Part shown: positions 15,938 through 25,349 of the stretch, one piece after another
Layout: the number at the start of each line of letters is the position of its first letter
Position numbering within the stretch: the stretch's first letter is position 1
Source of the DNA: Tenacibaculum pelagium
GTDB taxonomy: Bacteria > Bacteroidota > Bacteroidia > Flavobacteriales > Flavobacteriaceae
Assembly (NCBI RefSeq): GCF_014062345.1
Contig: NZ_JACGLS010000004.1
Span: 62,001 to 126,000 of the forward strand
DNA: 64,000 nt
Direction of reading: 5' to 3'
Translations under genes and position numbers: made by a program
Notes under the pieces: generated by a model
What the model was told of the DNA's origin: nothing
Database searches by the model: none
Seen by the model: the letters and a program-made list of their open reading frames with translations, nothing else

Positions 15938-17584
15938 ATGAACAATTTTTCTTTTTTCAACCGAAAAAACATTCAAAAAGAACTACAAACAACCGATTTT
16001 GATATTTTAATTATTGGAGGAGGAATTACAGGTGCAGGTATTGCTTTAGATGCTGCTTCTAGAGGAATGAAAGTAGCTTTAGTTGAAAAAAATGATTTTG
16101 CTTCAGGTACTTCAAGTAAATCAACAAAATTAATTCACGGTGGTTTACGTTACTTAAAACAATTCGATTTTTGGTTGGTAAAAGAAGTAGGTACCGAACG
16201 TGCAATTGTTCATAAAATAGCGCCGCATTTAGTTATTCCAGAAAAAATGATTTTACCTTTAATCGAAGGCGGAACATACGGATCTTGGTTAACTTCAATT
16301 GGTTTAAAAGTATATGATGTTTTAGCCTCGGTAGAAGGAGATGATAAACGTAAAATGTTAGATAAAGAGGAAGCATTACAAAAAGAACCTTTACTACCAG
16401 AAAATATTTTAAAAGGAGCTGGTTACTATGCTGAATATCGTACAGATGATGCTCGTTTAACTATTGAAATTTTAAAAACTGCTAGTCAATACGAAGCTCA
16501 AATACTTAATTATACAAAAGCAGATGCTTTTATTTATGAAAATAAACGTGTAGTAGGTGCTAAAGTAACTGATGCGTTTACCAACGAAAGTTATGATATT
16601 AAAGCAAAGTATGTTGTTAATGCTGCTGGACCTTGGGTTGATGAATTACGTCAAATAAACAACTCTAAAATTGGCAAGCGATTACATTTAACAAAAGGTG
16701 TTCACTTAGTGGTACCTCATGAAAAACTACCTGTAAAACAATCGGTGTATTTTGATGTTCCTGATGGACGTATGATGTTTGCCATTCCTCGTGGAAAAGT
16801 TACTTATTTCGGTACTACAGATACCAATTTTCAACAAGATAAAAACAAAGTTGAAACAAGTATTGTAGATGCTGCTTATTTGGTAGAAGCTGTAAATAAC
16901 ATGTTTCCTGATATTAATTTAACTATAGGCGATATTCAATCGTCATGGGCAGGTTTACGACCTTTAATTCATGAAGAAGGAAAATCTGCTTCAGAGCTTT
17001 CTCGTAAAGATGAAATTTTTGTTTCTGACACTAAACTAATTTCTATTGCTGGTGGTAAATTAACTGGATATCGTAAAATGGCAGAACGTATTGTAGACTT
17101 AGTTGCTAAGAAAATGAAGCGCCGTTTTGAGCTAGAATTTGACCCTATTCAAACAGAAGATATCATTTTAGCTGGTGGTCCGTTTCAAAATTATAAATCG
17201 GTAAAAATTTATATTAAACAAGTTTATAAAAATTTAAAAAACTACGGGTTTACAAAAACTGATGCTGCTTATTTAGTTCATAATTATGGTAAGCAAACCG
17301 ATATTGTTTTAGATAAATTTGATGAACTTAAAGATGAGGATAATCAACTACGCTTATTAAAGGCTGAAGTTTGGTTTACTGTTCAACATGAAATGACATG
17401 TACTCCAACCGACTTTTTTATGCGTAGAACTGGTCGTTTATTCTTTGACAAACCAAGTGTAGACACCTATAAAACAGCTATTTTAAAAGAGTTTTCTTCT
17501 TATTTTAATTGGTCTGAGTCTGAAATTGAAACTCATCAGCAAGAATTAGAAGCTAAAATTAGCTTAACTCTAAATTTTAACTAA
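15938..17584 (+). CDS. glpD: Aerobic glycerol-3-phosphate dehydrogenase (FAD)
   Basis: A 548 aa flavoenzyme that oxidises sn-glycerol 3-phosphate to dihydroxyacetone phosphate and passes electrons to quinone at the inner membrane. The FAD motif ILIIGGGITGAGIA is near residues 18-31 and is followed by the diagnostic SSKSTKLIHGGLRYL. The FGTTDT and SWAGLRPL segments and the C-terminal GlpD domain (HEMTCTPTDFFMRRTGRL) are complete. No glpK or glpF is adjacent. gpsA, the reverse-direction enzyme, is 3 kb downstream. Confidence 0.95.
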   Translation: MNNFSFFNRKNIQKELQTTDFDILIIGGGITGAGIALDAASRGMKVALVEKNDFASGTSSKSTKLIHGGLRYLKQFDFWLVKEVGTERAIVHKIAPHLVIPEKMILPLIEGGTYGSWLTSIGLKVYDVLASVEGDDKRKMLDKEEALQKEPLLPENILKGAGYYAEYRTDDARLTIEILKTASQYEAQILNYTKADAFIYENKRVVGAKVTDAFTNESYDIKAKYVVNAAGPWVDELRQINNSKIGKRLHLTKGVHLVVPHEKLPVKQSVYFDVPDGRMMFAIPRGKVTYFGTTDTNFQQDKNKVETSIVDAAYLVEAVNNMFPDINLTIGDIQSSWAGLRPLIHEEGKSASELSRKDEIFVSDTKLISIAGGKLTGYRKMAERIVDLVAKKMKRRFELEFDPIQTEDIILAGGPFQNYKSVKIYIKQVYKNLKNYGFTKTDAAYLVHNYGKQTDIVLDKFDELKDEDNQLRLLKAEVWFTVQHEMTCTPTDFFMRRTGRLFFDKPSVDTYKTAILKEFSSYFNWSESEIETHQQELEAKISLTLNFN

Positions 17585-17602
17585 TCACTATACATTTTTT
17601 AA

Positions 17603-17632
17603 TTGTTTGATAGCAAAAGAATTATATCTTTG
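17603..17632 (+). promoter_or_regulatory. Promoter of the secreted 166 aa protein gene
   Basis: TTG at 17603-17605 and TATCTTTG at 17625-17632 (19 nt spacer). Confidence 0.65.
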
Positions 17633-17688
17633 GCCTCGCTTAAAAAATTACCCCAAGAGGTTCAAGTACAATTAATAATTGATGTAAA

Positions 17689-18189
17689 ATGAGATTAAAA
17701 CTATTTGTATTTTTATTTGTAATAACCAGTTTTGTAGCTAAAAGCCAAACAAGTAATATTTTATCAGGTTCTGATTATCAAAATATTAAAATAAACAATG
17801 TTATTATAACTGATCTTAAGAAAGCTAAAGGGAAAAAAGCTTCAGTTGAAAAACTATTAGGTCCTGCTACTTCTTTTACTAAAGATGAGAATGAGATTTA
17901 CCATTATTTTAAATTCAATGGTTTATCTGTTGATTTTGTTATGAGAGGTAAACCATATATTGAGTCTTTTGAAATTAACAACAATCAAGCTTCGATTACA
18001 ATAAAAGGTACAACTGTTACTGTAGGAGATAATATTAGCAAACTTGGTGATGTAGTTTTTATGGTTGCTAGAAATGGTGATAAAAGTATTTTATTTACAG
18101 ATTGTGAAGACTGTGATAGCTTTGTAAATATTGAATTTGATCAAGGTACAAACGTAATAACTAAGATTAGTTATATGGATATGTCTTAA
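17689..18189 (+). CDS. Secreted protein of unknown function
   Basis: A 166 aa protein with a signal peptide (residues 1-19, ending AKSQ). The mature part contains short alpha/beta segments (VEKLLGPATSFTKDENEIYHY, ISKLGDVVFMV) reminiscent of the BLIP/SmpA-like tandem fold, but the resemblance is weak. It has two close cysteines (TDCEDCD) near residue 140. Own promoter, and a terminator shared with the convergent MFS gene. Function not recognised. Confidence 0.7.
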   Translation: MRLKLFVFLFVITSFVAKSQTSNILSGSDYQNIKINNVIITDLKKAKGKKASVEKLLGPATSFTKDENEIYHYFKFNGLSVDFVMRGKPYIESFEINNNQASITIKGTTVTVGDNISKLGDVVFMVARNGDKSILFTDCEDCDSFVNIEFDQGTNVITKISYMDMS

Positions 18190-18207
18190 AGTATAATTTA
18201 TATAAAT

Positions 18208-18243
18208 AAAAAAGCTGCTTAATGATCATTAAGCAGCTTTTTT
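18208..18243. terminator. 36-bp perfect palindromic bidirectional terminator
   Basis: Each half is 18 nt (A tract, GCTGCTTAATGA) with no spacer at the axis TGA|TCA. It lies 2 nt from the stop codon of the convergent MFS gene. Confidence 0.9.
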
Positions 18244-18245
18244 TA

Positions 18246-19514
18246 TTACTCTAATTTTTCATGTGCTTCTAAATCTTTAGTCAAATCTAACTTTCTTAAT
18301 GTAGGGTTTATTATTCCTGTAGTTATTACTGTTAGCAAAGTCATGGTTCCACCAAAAACTACAGCAGCAACTGGTCCTATTAATTTAGCTGCTAAACCAC
18401 TCTCAAAAGCACCTAATTCGTTAGAAGAACCTACAAACATAGAATTTACCGAAGCTACTCTACCACGCATATCGTCGGGTGTTTTTATTTGTAAAATTGT
18501 TTGACGAATAACCATAGAAATTCCATCTGCTGCACCACTAATAAATAAAGCTAAAATGCTAACCCAAAAGATTGAAGAAAGTCCAAAACCTATTATACTC
18601 AATCCGAATACAAAAACAGAAATCAACATCTTTATTCCTGTTTTTGTATTAATAGGAATATATGTTGTTATAAACATTGTAATTATACTTCCCATAGAAA
18701 TTGATGCATTCAAAATTCCAAAACCTTCGGAGCCTACTTTTAAAACATCTTGTGCAAAAATTGATAAAATTGCAACTGTACCTCCAAATAAAACAGCAAT
18801 CATATCTAAAGTTAAAACACCTAAAATAACCTTGTTTTTAAAAACAAATTCAAGACCTGCTTTTAAACTTTGTTTCATTGGTTCTCCAATTTTTTTATTT
18901 AAAATTGGTTTTTTATTTATTAAAAAAGTGAACGCTAAAGAAAACATAACTAAAACAAAAACTAAACAAAGAGTCATATCAACTCCAATCCAGCTTATTA
19001 AAAAACCTCCTGAAAGAGCTCCAGATACAGATGCAGTTTTCCATGTACTTGTACTCCATGTTGCTGCATTTTGATAAATGTTTTTAGGAACTATTAAAGC
19101 TACTAACGAAAATATTGTTGGTCCAAAAAACGAGCGCAAAAACCCTCCAAAAAAAACTAATGCATAAATTGCATATAAAATTGTATTTGTTGACCAATTT
19201 GAAAGTACACTTTCTGTTGTTAATAAAAATAGTCCTAAACTAATTAATGAGAATGCTGCTATACAAATAGCTAATAAATTCCGTTTCTCTTTTTGGTCTA
19301 CTATATGACCGGCAAATAGTGCCATAGTAAAAGCTGGAATAATTTCCATTAAACCAATAATACCTAATGATAAGGGATCTTTTGTAATTGAATACACTTG
19401 CCATTCAATTACAATAAACTGCATAGACCAACCAAAAACTAATAAAAACCTAACTAATAGAAAAATATTAAACTCCTTAATTCGCAAGGATGCGTATGGG
19501 TCTTTTTTTTCCAT
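18246..19514 (-). CDS. MFS transporter (EntS-like exporter family)
   Basis: A 422 aa integral membrane protein with about 12 hydrophobic helices. The N-terminal part matches the MFS_3 group (RFLLVFGWSMQFIVIEWQVYSIT, then GLMEIIPAFTMALFAGHIVDQKEKR, the conserved loop 2-3). Such proteins export siderophores or small hydrophobic compounds by proton antiport. Substrate unknown. Its start lies 3 nt after the stop of the upstream ACT-like gene, so the two are one operon. Confidence 0.85.
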   Translation of the reverse strand: MEKKDPYASLRIKEFNIFLLVRFLLVFGWSMQFIVIEWQVYSITKDPLSLGIIGLMEIIPAFTMALFAGHIVDQKEKRNLLAICIAAFSLISLGLFLLTTESVLSNWSTNTILYAIYALVFFGGFLRSFFGPTIFSLVALIVPKNIYQNAATWSTSTWKTASVSGALSGGFLISWIGVDMTLCLVFVLVMFSLAFTFLINKKPILNKKIGEPMKQSLKAGLEFVFKNKVILGVLTLDMIAVLFGGTVAILSIFAQDVLKVGSEGFGILNASISMGSIITMFITTYIPINTKTGIKMLISVFVFGLSIIGFGLSSIFWVSILALFISGAADGISMVIRQTILQIKTPDDMRGRVASVNSMFVGSSNELGAFESGLAAKLIGPVAAVVFGGTMTLLTVITTGIINPTLRKLDLTKDLEAHEKLE

Positions 19515-19517
19515 TAA

Positions 19518-20177
19518 TTAGTTTAATTTTAAATCCATTAAAATGGCAAAAGTTTCATTTACATCTTCTTCTTTTACTACAATCGTCATTTCATGTGTAG
19601 TAGATATTACTTCTTGTACAGCAATATTAGCCCAAGCAAATTGTTTTAAAATAAAGTAATATACTCCTGATTGTTCTAAATTATCTTTTGGTAACTTTAT
19701 AGTTATTGATGCTAAATCATTAACATTGTTAATTACGGTTTCTTTCTGAAAAATTTCTTCAACAAAAGGTTGTAAATTTTTACTAGTAACAATATTTGTT
19801 TCAAAAATTCCTTGTGATACCGTTAAAAAGTAGTCATTACTATCGGCTGATTTGCTTAAAATTTTAGCGATTTCTTTTAATAAAGATGGTGTATTTTTAA
19901 AAGTATAATCACATAAATCTGAACGAACAATTACATCTCCTAAATCAAGAGCTAATTTTTTTATGTTTCTTCGTACTCTTAATTCATTTGCTGGAGACAA
20001 TCTGTTAATCGCCATCATTACTGCGCCTACCTTTACTTCCTTTTTTAAAAGTTTAGAAACATCTGGTAATATTACTCTTGCAAGTGATGATACATTGATC
20101 AATTTTTCGTTTAATGCTTCTTCAATAAATGGTGTTTTACGAATCGTAATTTCAACAGCTTCTTGAATGGTTTTCAT
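19518..20177 (-). CDS. Conserved protein with ACT-like tandem region
   Basis: A 219 aa cytoplasmic protein. The first 70 residues look like a helical wHTH-type part (VSSLARVILPDVSKLLKKEVKVGAVMMAINRL), and the C-terminal 130 residues resemble two ACT-like modules (LTVSQGIFETNIVTS..., SGVYYFILKQFAWANIAVQEVIS, EMTIVV). ACT domains bind amino acids in regulators and biosynthetic enzymes. It is sometimes annotated as aspartate-kinase-like in flavobacteria, but no kinase domain exists here. First gene of an operon with the MFS exporter, suggesting it might sense the exported compound (inference). Confidence 0.65.
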   Translation of the reverse strand: MKTIQEAVEITIRKTPFIEEALNEKLINVSSLARVILPDVSKLLKKEVKVGAVMMAINRLSPANELRVRRNIKKLALDLGDVIVRSDLCDYTFKNTPSLLKEIAKILSKSADSNDYFLTVSQGIFETNIVTSKNLQPFVEEIFQKETVINNVNDLASITIKLPKDNLEQSGVYYFILKQFAWANIAVQEVISTTHEMTIVVKEEDVNETFAILMDLKLN

Positions 20178-20270
20178 AGTTGTTTGATTTTAAACGAAAA
20201 GTAGTAAAAATAAACTTAATGATAAATATTAAACTTAATAAATTATTCAGAAGATATCATACAAAAAAGT

Positions 20271-20299
20271 TTGTCAATCAGAATTTTAAATTAAATTTG
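20271..20299 (+). promoter_or_regulatory. Strong promoter match facing the 3' end of gpsA
   Basis: TTG at 20271-20273, 18 nt spacer, TAAATTTG at 20292-20299. Both elements fit the flavobacterial consensus exactly, yet no full gene follows; only a 31-codon frame starts 17 nt downstream. Confidence 0.5.
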
Positions 20300-20316
20300 T
20301 TGGCATTGGTTATTAA

Positions 20317-20412
20317 ATGCAAAACCAACACAACTCAATTTTAGAAGCGATTGATGAGAGACTTCTTTTTATTAAGAAGGATTATTTGTACAAATGCAGA
20401 CAACTAATCTAA
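20317..20412 (+). CDS. Micro-ORF (31 codons) or truncated gene remnant
   Basis: ATG at 20317 and TAA at 20410-20412, 31 residues, highly helical and charged (SILEAIDERLLFIKKDYLYK in the middle). It overlaps the 3' end of the convergent gpsA by 9 nt. It resembles the N-terminal helix of small helix-turn-helix (excisionase-type) proteins of Bacteroidota, which would make it a truncated remnant; this is a guess from general pattern. The good promoter match argues that a transcript exists, possibly acting as an antisense RNA to gpsA. Confidence 0.3.
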   Translation: MQNQHNSILEAIDERLLFIKKDYLYKCRQLI

Positions 20413-21399
20413 TCTATTTGTTAACTTAAAAAACTCATCTTTCGCTTCTTTTTTATCGTATAACACGTTATACACAGCGTCGATAATAGGAGTTTTTGCA
20501 CCGTTTTTTTGATTGATTTCGTAAGCACTTTTTGTAGCATAATAACCTTCGGCTACCATACTCATTTCAAACATAGCAGATTTTACGGTATACCCTTTTC
20601 CAATCATGTTTCCGAACATTCTATTTCTACTAAAAACAGAATATCCTGTAACTAATAAATCACCTAAATAAGCAGAGTTATTAATGTTACGTTTCATTTT
20701 ATGTACCTTTTTAATAAAACGTTTCATCTCACGAATCGCATTAGACATTAATACGGATTGGAAATTATCTCCATATCCTAAACCATGAGCAATTCCTGCA
20801 GCTATAGCATAAATATTTTTTAACATAGCAGCATATTCTGTACCAATAATATCATCAGATATTTTAGTTTTAATATATCTACCAGCAATATATTTACTTA
20901 AGTTTTCAGCTTTTTTCTCATCTTGACAAGCCAACGTTAAATATGATAAACGTTCCATTGCTACCTCTTCTGCATGACATGGACCTGTGATTACTCCAAT
21001 ATTTTCAAATGGAACATTATGAATATCATGAAAATGTTCGCCTACGATTAATCCTGTTTCTGGAACGATTCCTTTTATTGCAGAAAAAATCACTTTATCT
21101 TTAAGAGATACATTCAATTTTTCTAGCTCAGTTTTTAAAAATGCTGATGGAATGGCAAAAATTAAAATATCGTAATTTTCTACGATATAATTCATATCAT
21201 TAGATAAATCTAACTGCTCTGGATGTAGTTCTGCAGAACTTAAATAGTTAGGGTTGTGTTTATTACGTTTTATATGTTCTAAAGCATACACACTACGCAT
21301 ATACCAACCTATAGTTTCAAGGTTTTCAGATAACATTTTAACAATAGCTGTAGCCCAACTTCCTCCACCTAATACTGCAATTTTAGCTTGTTTACTCAT
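20404..21399 (-). CDS. gpsA: Glycerol-3-phosphate dehydrogenase [NAD(P)+]
   Basis: A 331 aa cytoplasmic enzyme that reduces dihydroxyacetone phosphate to sn-glycerol 3-phosphate for phospholipid synthesis. The dinucleotide-binding motif AVLGGGSWATAIVKML is at residues 8-23. The segments FAIPSAFLK, SAIKGI and GPCHAEEVA are family hallmarks, and the catalytic Lys is in AAMLKNIYAIAAG. The C-terminal domain GDLLVTGYSVFSRNRMFG is complete. It is divergent from the flippase gene and not in an operon. Confidence 0.97.
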   Translation of the reverse strand: MSKQAKIAVLGGGSWATAIVKMLSENLETIGWYMRSVYALEHIKRNKHNPNYLSSAELHPEQLDLSNDMNYIVENYDILIFAIPSAFLKTELEKLNVSLKDKVIFSAIKGIVPETGLIVGEHFHDIHNVPFENIGVITGPCHAEEVAMERLSYLTLACQDEKKAENLSKYIAGRYIKTKISDDIIGTEYAAMLKNIYAIAAGIAHGLGYGDNFQSVLMSNAIREMKRFIKKVHKMKRNINNSAYLGDLLVTGYSVFSRNRMFGNMIGKGYTVKSAMFEMSMVAEGYYATKSAYEINQKNGAKTPIIDAVYNVLYDKKEAKDEFFKLTNRLD

Positions 21400-21466
21400 T
21401 TTGTTTAGTTTTCTAGTACGAATTTAAGAAATCTAAGAACGAATGCCTAAAGCAACCCTTAATTAT

Positions 21467-21474
21467 TATATTTG
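21467..21474 (+). promoter_or_regulatory. -7 box of the flippase-dut unit
   Basis: TATATTTG. A TTG codon at 21472 overlaps this box and so cannot be the start of the gene; the next in-frame TTG at 21496 is 21 nt downstream. Confidence 0.6.
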
Positions 21475-21495
21475 CGTCAATTAAACCCATTCTTT

Positions 21496-22950
21496 TTGAG
21501 CGCATTAAAACGTTTTTTAAAAGACACTGTTATTTACGGAATAGCTGCTGTTTTACCTAGAGCAATTAACATTTTATTGGTTCGTTTACATACTGATACT
21601 TTAAGTGCTGATAAATTTGCTGTAAATACAATGTACTACGTGTATGCAGCTTACTTTAATGCATTATTAACCTACGGAATGGAAACTGCTTTTTTTCGCT
21701 TTTTTTCTAAAGAAAAAGACAAAGGAAAAATAGTATCTACCTCTTTTATTAGTTTATTAATAACAACATTAGTTTTTATAATAATCACTTTATTTTATAG
21801 TGAACAAATAGCTTTATTTTTTGGCTTTAAAAATCCGTTATTTTTTCAAATACTAATTCTTACGCTTACATTAGATACGTTAGTTGTAATTCCTTTTGCG
21901 TATTTAAGAGTTACTAACAAACCTATTAGATTCATGGTTTATAAAATTATAAACATCATCATTTTTGCCGCACTAAATGTTTTCTTTTTATGGTTTGTTC
22001 CGTACGCAAATAGAAAGGGAATTTCTTTACCAAATAGTTTAGTTACTTATGTAGAAAATCAACCTCAAGTAATCCATATTTTCGTTGCTGGATTAGTTGC
22101 TAGTGCTGTAACTTTTATCTTAATATTACCAACGCTCTTTAAGTTTAAAATCACTTTTGATTTTCAATTATTAAAGAAGATGTTACGATATAGTTTACCT
22201 ATAATGATAGGTAGTTTAGCTTTTGTAACTAATGAAAATTTAGATAAGCTATTATTAGGTGATATGGTTGGCGAACAACAAATGGGTGTGTATGCTGCTT
22301 GTTATAAATTAGGGGTTTTTATGACACTCTATATCATGGCTTTTCGTTTAGGGGCTGAACCATTTTTCTTTAATCAAGCAGATAAAAAAAATGCAAAACA
22401 AACTTATAGTACAATACTAACTTGGTTTACTTTATTTGGAGCATTATTTATGCTAATAATCGTTGGATTTATCGATGTTTTTGCTTCTTTTTTATTGAAA
22501 AGTGATGAGTATTTTGAAGCTTTAGAAATTGTACCAATTATCTTATTAGCTAATTTATTTTTAGGAATTTATAATAACTTATCTATCTGGTATAAATTAA
22601 CAGATAAAACTAAATTCGGGATGTATTTCTCGATATTCGGAGCGATTATTACCATTGCTTTTAATTTAATCATGATTCCTAAAATTGGATTTATAGCATC
22701 AGCTTTAGCAACATTAATAGCTTACGGAGTAATGATGTTGATATCTTATTCAATTGGTAAAAAACATTATCCTGTTCCGTACGAACTAAAAAAAGTAAGT
22801 AGTTATATTGTATTAACTACTCTTTTATCTGGAATATCTTTTCTTTATTTTAGAGAAAACTATATAATTTCTGTAGGATTCATTTTCTTATTTTTAGGGT
22901 GGATTTATTACAACGAAAAAACAATGATTCAACAACTTTTGAAACGATAA
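21496..22950 (+). CDS. Polysaccharide/lipid flippase (MATE/MVF-type, Wzx-like)
   Basis: About 484 aa with 12-14 predicted transmembrane helices. The N-terminal [26 protein letters not shown] is typical of oligosaccharide flippases in flavobacteria. Start: no ATG is available, and the upstream TTG overlaps the promoter, so TTG 21496 (Met-Ser-Ala-Leu-Lys) is chosen. The protein would flip lipid-linked sugars across the inner membrane for wall or capsule assembly. It is followed after 4 nt by dut, an operon known from related genomes. Confidence 0.85.
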   Translation: MSALKRFLKDTVIYGIAAVLPRAINILLVRLHTDTLSADKFAVNTMYYVYAAYFNALLTYGMETAFFRFFSKEKDKGKIVSTSFISLLITTLVFIIITLFYSEQIALFFGFKNPLFFQILILTLTLDTLVVIPFAYLRVTNKPIRFMVYKIINIIIFAALNVFFLWFVPYANRKGISLPNSLVTYVENQPQVIHIFVAGLVASAVTFILILPTLFKFKITFDFQLLKKMLRYSLPIMIGSLAFVTNENLDKLLLGDMVGEQQMGVYAACYKLGVFMTLYIMAFRLGAEPFFFNQADKKNAKQTYSTILTWFTLFGALFMLIIVGFIDVFASFLLKSDEYFEALEIVPIILLANLFLGIYNNLSIWYKLTDKTKFGMYFSIFGAIITIAFNLIMIPKIGFIASALATLIAYGVMMLISYSIGKKHYPVPYELKKVSSYIVLTTLLSGISFLYFRENYIISVGFIFLFLGWIYYNEKTMIQQLLKR

Positions 22951-22954
22951 TTTT

Positions 22955-23386
22955 ATGAACGTACAAATCATTAACAAATCAAAACATCAAACACCTGCTT
23001 ACGAAACAGAAGGTTCTGCAGGAATGGATTTACGTGCAAATATTGACGCTGCAATTACTTTAAAACCTTTAGAACGTGCTATTATAAAAACGGGTTTATT
23101 TATAGCATTACCTGTCGGATTTGAAGCACAAGTACGTCCGCGAAGCGGACTCGCAGCAAAAAAAGGAATTACTGTATTAAATTCTCCTGGAACTGTGGAT
23201 GCAGACTACCGTGGAGAAATCGGTGTAATTTTAGTGAATCTATCAAATGAAAATTTTATAGTTAATGACGGCGAACGCATTGCTCAATTAGTTATTGCAA
23301 AACACGAACGTGTAAACTGGCAAGAAGTAGAAGTTTTAAACGAAACTGAACGTGGTGCTGGTGGGTTTGGTAGTACAGGGGTTTAA
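22955..23386 (+). CDS. dut: dUTP diphosphatase
   Basis: A 143 aa trimeric dUTPase hydrolysing dUTP to dUMP and pyrophosphate, which keeps uracil out of DNA and feeds thymidylate synthesis. All five motifs are visible: [10 protein letters not shown] (19-28), [16 protein letters not shown] (with the catalytic Asp), ERIAQLV and the C-terminal GAGGFGSTG flexible lid. It follows the flippase by 4 nt and is co-transcribed. Length is normal for the family. Confidence 0.97.
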   Translation: MNVQIINKSKHQTPAYETEGSAGMDLRANIDAAITLKPLERAIIKTGLFIALPVGFEAQVRPRSGLAAKKGITVLNSPGTVDADYRGEIGVILVNLSNENFIVNDGERIAQLVIAKHERVNWQEVEVLNETERGAGGFGSTGV

Positions 23387-23398
23387 TGGTTACTTTTG
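23367..23398 (+). promoter_or_regulatory. Promoter inside the 3' end of dut
   Basis: TTG at 23367-23369 lies within dut; TACTTTTG at 23391-23398 follows the dut stop. It supports separate expression of the PspC peptide. Confidence 0.55.
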
Positions 23399-23420
23399 TA
23401 ATCTAACAAAAACAAAAATT

Positions 23421-23570
23421 ATGATTTTAGGAGTATCAGATTGGTTAAGTTCAAAAATAAATGTTGAAGCAAAGTTTATTAGAATTGGTTTCGTACTATC
23501 AGTTTTATTAGCTGGTTTCGGAATTGGTTTATACTTAATCTTATGGATTGTTAAGTTATTATCTAAATAA
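23421..23570 (+). CDS. Small PspC-domain membrane protein
   Basis: A 49 aa protein beginning MILGVSDWLSSK, with one PspC-like hydrophobic helix (FIRIGFVLSVLLAGFGIGLYLILWIV). PspC domains are part of phage-shock/envelope-stress systems in larger proteins; in Bacteroidota short stand-alone versions are common (family knowledge). A longer in-frame reading from 23352 would overlap dut and the promoter, so the ATG at 23421 is chosen. Its own promoter and terminator make it monocistronic. Confidence 0.8.
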   Translation: MILGVSDWLSSKINVEAKFIRIGFVLSVLLAGFGIGLYLILWIVKLLSK

Positions 23571-23590
23571 TAATTTTTACAATAAAAGAT

Positions 23591-23622
23591 AAAAAAGCTG
23601 TTGATTTCTCAACAGCTTTTTT
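23591..23622. terminator. Bidirectional terminator between PspC gene and recA
   Basis: Perfect arms of 14 nt (AAAAAAGCTGTTGA and its complement) around loop TTTC. Confidence 0.9.
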
Positions 23623-23651
23623 GGTAATAGTTAGAACTTTTAATTTAGAAC

Positions 23652-24659
23652 TTATTCTTGATTTTCAATAGCATCTTTTATTTTTCCTTCAAGTTCTTCC
23701 ATCAATTCAGGGTTATCTTTAATTAAGTTTTTAACCGCATCTCTACCCTGACCTAACTTAGTGTCTCCATAGCTAAACCATGAACCACTTTTCTTTATAA
23801 TTCCGTATTCTACACCAATATCTAAAACTTCTCCAACTTTAGAAATTCCTTTACCATACATAATATCAAATTCAGCAATTTGAAAAGGTGGTGCTACTTT
23901 ATTTTTAACAACTTTTACTTTGGTACTGTTACCAATAACTCTATCGCCATCTTTAATTTGTGTTCTACGACGAATATCTAAACGAACAGAAGCATAAAAT
24001 TTTAAGGCGTTACCACCGGTTGTTGTTTCTGGGTTACCAAACATAACTCCAATTTTTTCACGTAACTGGTTGATAAAAATAACAGTACATTTTGTTTTAG
24101 AAATTGTACCTGTTAATTTACGTAATGCTTGAGACATTAAACGAGCATGTAATCCCATTTTAGAATCCCCCATTTCACCTTCAATCTCAGATTTTGGTGT
24201 TAATGCAGCAACCGAATCGACTACTACAATATCAACAGCACCTGAACGAATTAAGTTATCTGCAATTTCTAATGCTTGCTCACCATGATCTGGTTGAGAA
24301 ATAATTAAATTATCTGTATCTACTCCTAAACTTTCTGCATAAAAACGATCGAAAGCGTGTTCTGCATCAATAAATGCAGCAATACCTCCTGCTTTCTGAG
24401 CTTCAGCAATTGCATGAATAGTTAAGGTTGTTTTACCTGAAGATTCTGGTCCGTAAATTTCAATAACTCTACCACGAGGATATCCTCCTACACCTAAAGC
24501 TAAATCTAATCCTAAAGATCCTGATGAAATTGCATCAACATCTTCTACTTGACTATCACCTAACTTCATTACTGTACCTTTACCGTAAGTTTTATCTAAC
24601 TTATCTAAAGTAAGTTGAAGCGCTTTTAGTTTCGCTTCTTTTTCTTTATCTGCTGCCAT
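23652..24659 (-). CDS. recA: Recombinase RecA
   Basis: A 335 aa DNA-dependent ATPase that pairs homologous strands and triggers LexA-type cleavage. The Walker [10 protein letters not shown] is at residues 70-78, Walker B-type [10 protein letters not shown] near 140-150, the L2 loop region [14 protein letters not shown] near 210-225. The acidic C-terminal tail is short ([18 protein letters not shown]). No LexA box was recognised upstream. Divergent from the pseudouridine synthase gene, about 110 nt apart; expressed singly, ending at a shared terminator. Confidence 0.98.
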   Translation of the reverse strand: MAADKEKEAKLKALQLTLDKLDKTYGKGTVMKLGDSQVEDVDAISSGSLGLDLALGVGGYPRGRVIEIYGPESSGKTTLTIHAIAEAQKAGGIAAFIDAEHAFDRFYAESLGVDTDNLIISQPDHGEQALEIADNLIRSGAVDIVVVDSVAALTPKSEIEGEMGDSKMGLHARLMSQALRKLTGTISKTKCTVIFINQLREKIGVMFGNPETTTGGNALKFYASVRLDIRRRTQIKDGDRVIGNSTKVKVVKNKVAPPFQIAEFDIMYGKGISKVGEVLDIGVEYGIIKKSGSWFSYGDTKLGQGRDAVKNLIKDNPELMEELEGKIKDAIENQE

Positions 24660-24746
24660 AAATCGTGTTAATTATTTTAATAATAAGAGTGGCTAAGTTA
24701 TGAAAAACAGATGGTAATTTACTAGCTTTTTAGTATTCAATATTTG

Positions 24747-24754
24747 TAATTTTG
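24747..24754 (+). promoter_or_regulatory. -7 box of the pseudouridine synthase gene
   Basis: TAATTTTG, 19 nt before the ATG at 24774. Confidence 0.55.
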
Positions 24755-24773
24755 TAATCCTTATTTTTTATCA

Positions 24774-25349
24774 ATGCAAACACATCGACATTTTATTATT
24801 CATAAACCTTATGGATTTCTTTCTCAGTTTATTACCAATCAAAAAAAAGGTGGCAAACATAAAATGCTAGGAGAATTACATGATTTTCCTGAAGGAACCA
24901 TGGCTGTGGGTAGATTAGATGTAAAATCTGAAGGTTTATTATTATTAACTACTGATGGAAAAGTAAGTGATTTTATTACCACCCGAGGTAAGGTTGAAAA
25001 AGAATATTATGTACAGGTTAACGGGCAAATAACTGAGGAAAAAATTGAGCAATTAAGAAAAGGTGTTGAAATTGGTTTTGATGGAAAAAAATACCAAACA
25101 AAGCCTTGCAAAGTAAAACTAATTGATACTCCCGATTTTCCAGAACGCTCTAAAAAAATACGTGACGATCGCCATGGGCCAACTAGCTGGATTTCAGTTA
25201 TACTTACCGAAGGTAAGTTTCGACAAGTTCGAAAAATGACCTCTGCTGTTGATTGTCCTACACTACGTTTAGTACGTGTACGCGTTGGAAATATTGAATT
25301 AGGTAAAATGGATTCTGGAGAAGTAATTGAAGTTGATAAACTTTATTAA
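24774..25349 (+). CDS. rluE: 23S rRNA pseudouridine synthase, RluE-like
   Basis: A 191 aa pseudouridine synthase of the RsuA/RluBEF group that modifies a uridine in 23S rRNA (U2457 in E. coli for RluE). The catalytic Asp is in VGRLDVKSEGLLLL near residues 42-55; the start IHKPYGFLSQF and the KFRQVRKMTSAV core are conserved. There is no S4 domain, which fits RluE. A relatively long insertion lies between residues 110 and 130. Its stop codon overlaps the stop of the convergent GNAT gene by 4 nt. Confidence 0.85.
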   Translation: MQTHRHFIIHKPYGFLSQFITNQKKGGKHKMLGELHDFPEGTMAVGRLDVKSEGLLLLTTDGKVSDFITTRGKVEKEYYVQVNGQITEEKIEQLRKGVEIGFDGKKYQTKPCKVKLIDTPDFPERSKKIRDDRHGPTSWISVILTEGKFRQVRKMTSAVDCPTLRLVRVRVGNIELGKMDSGEVIEVDKLY

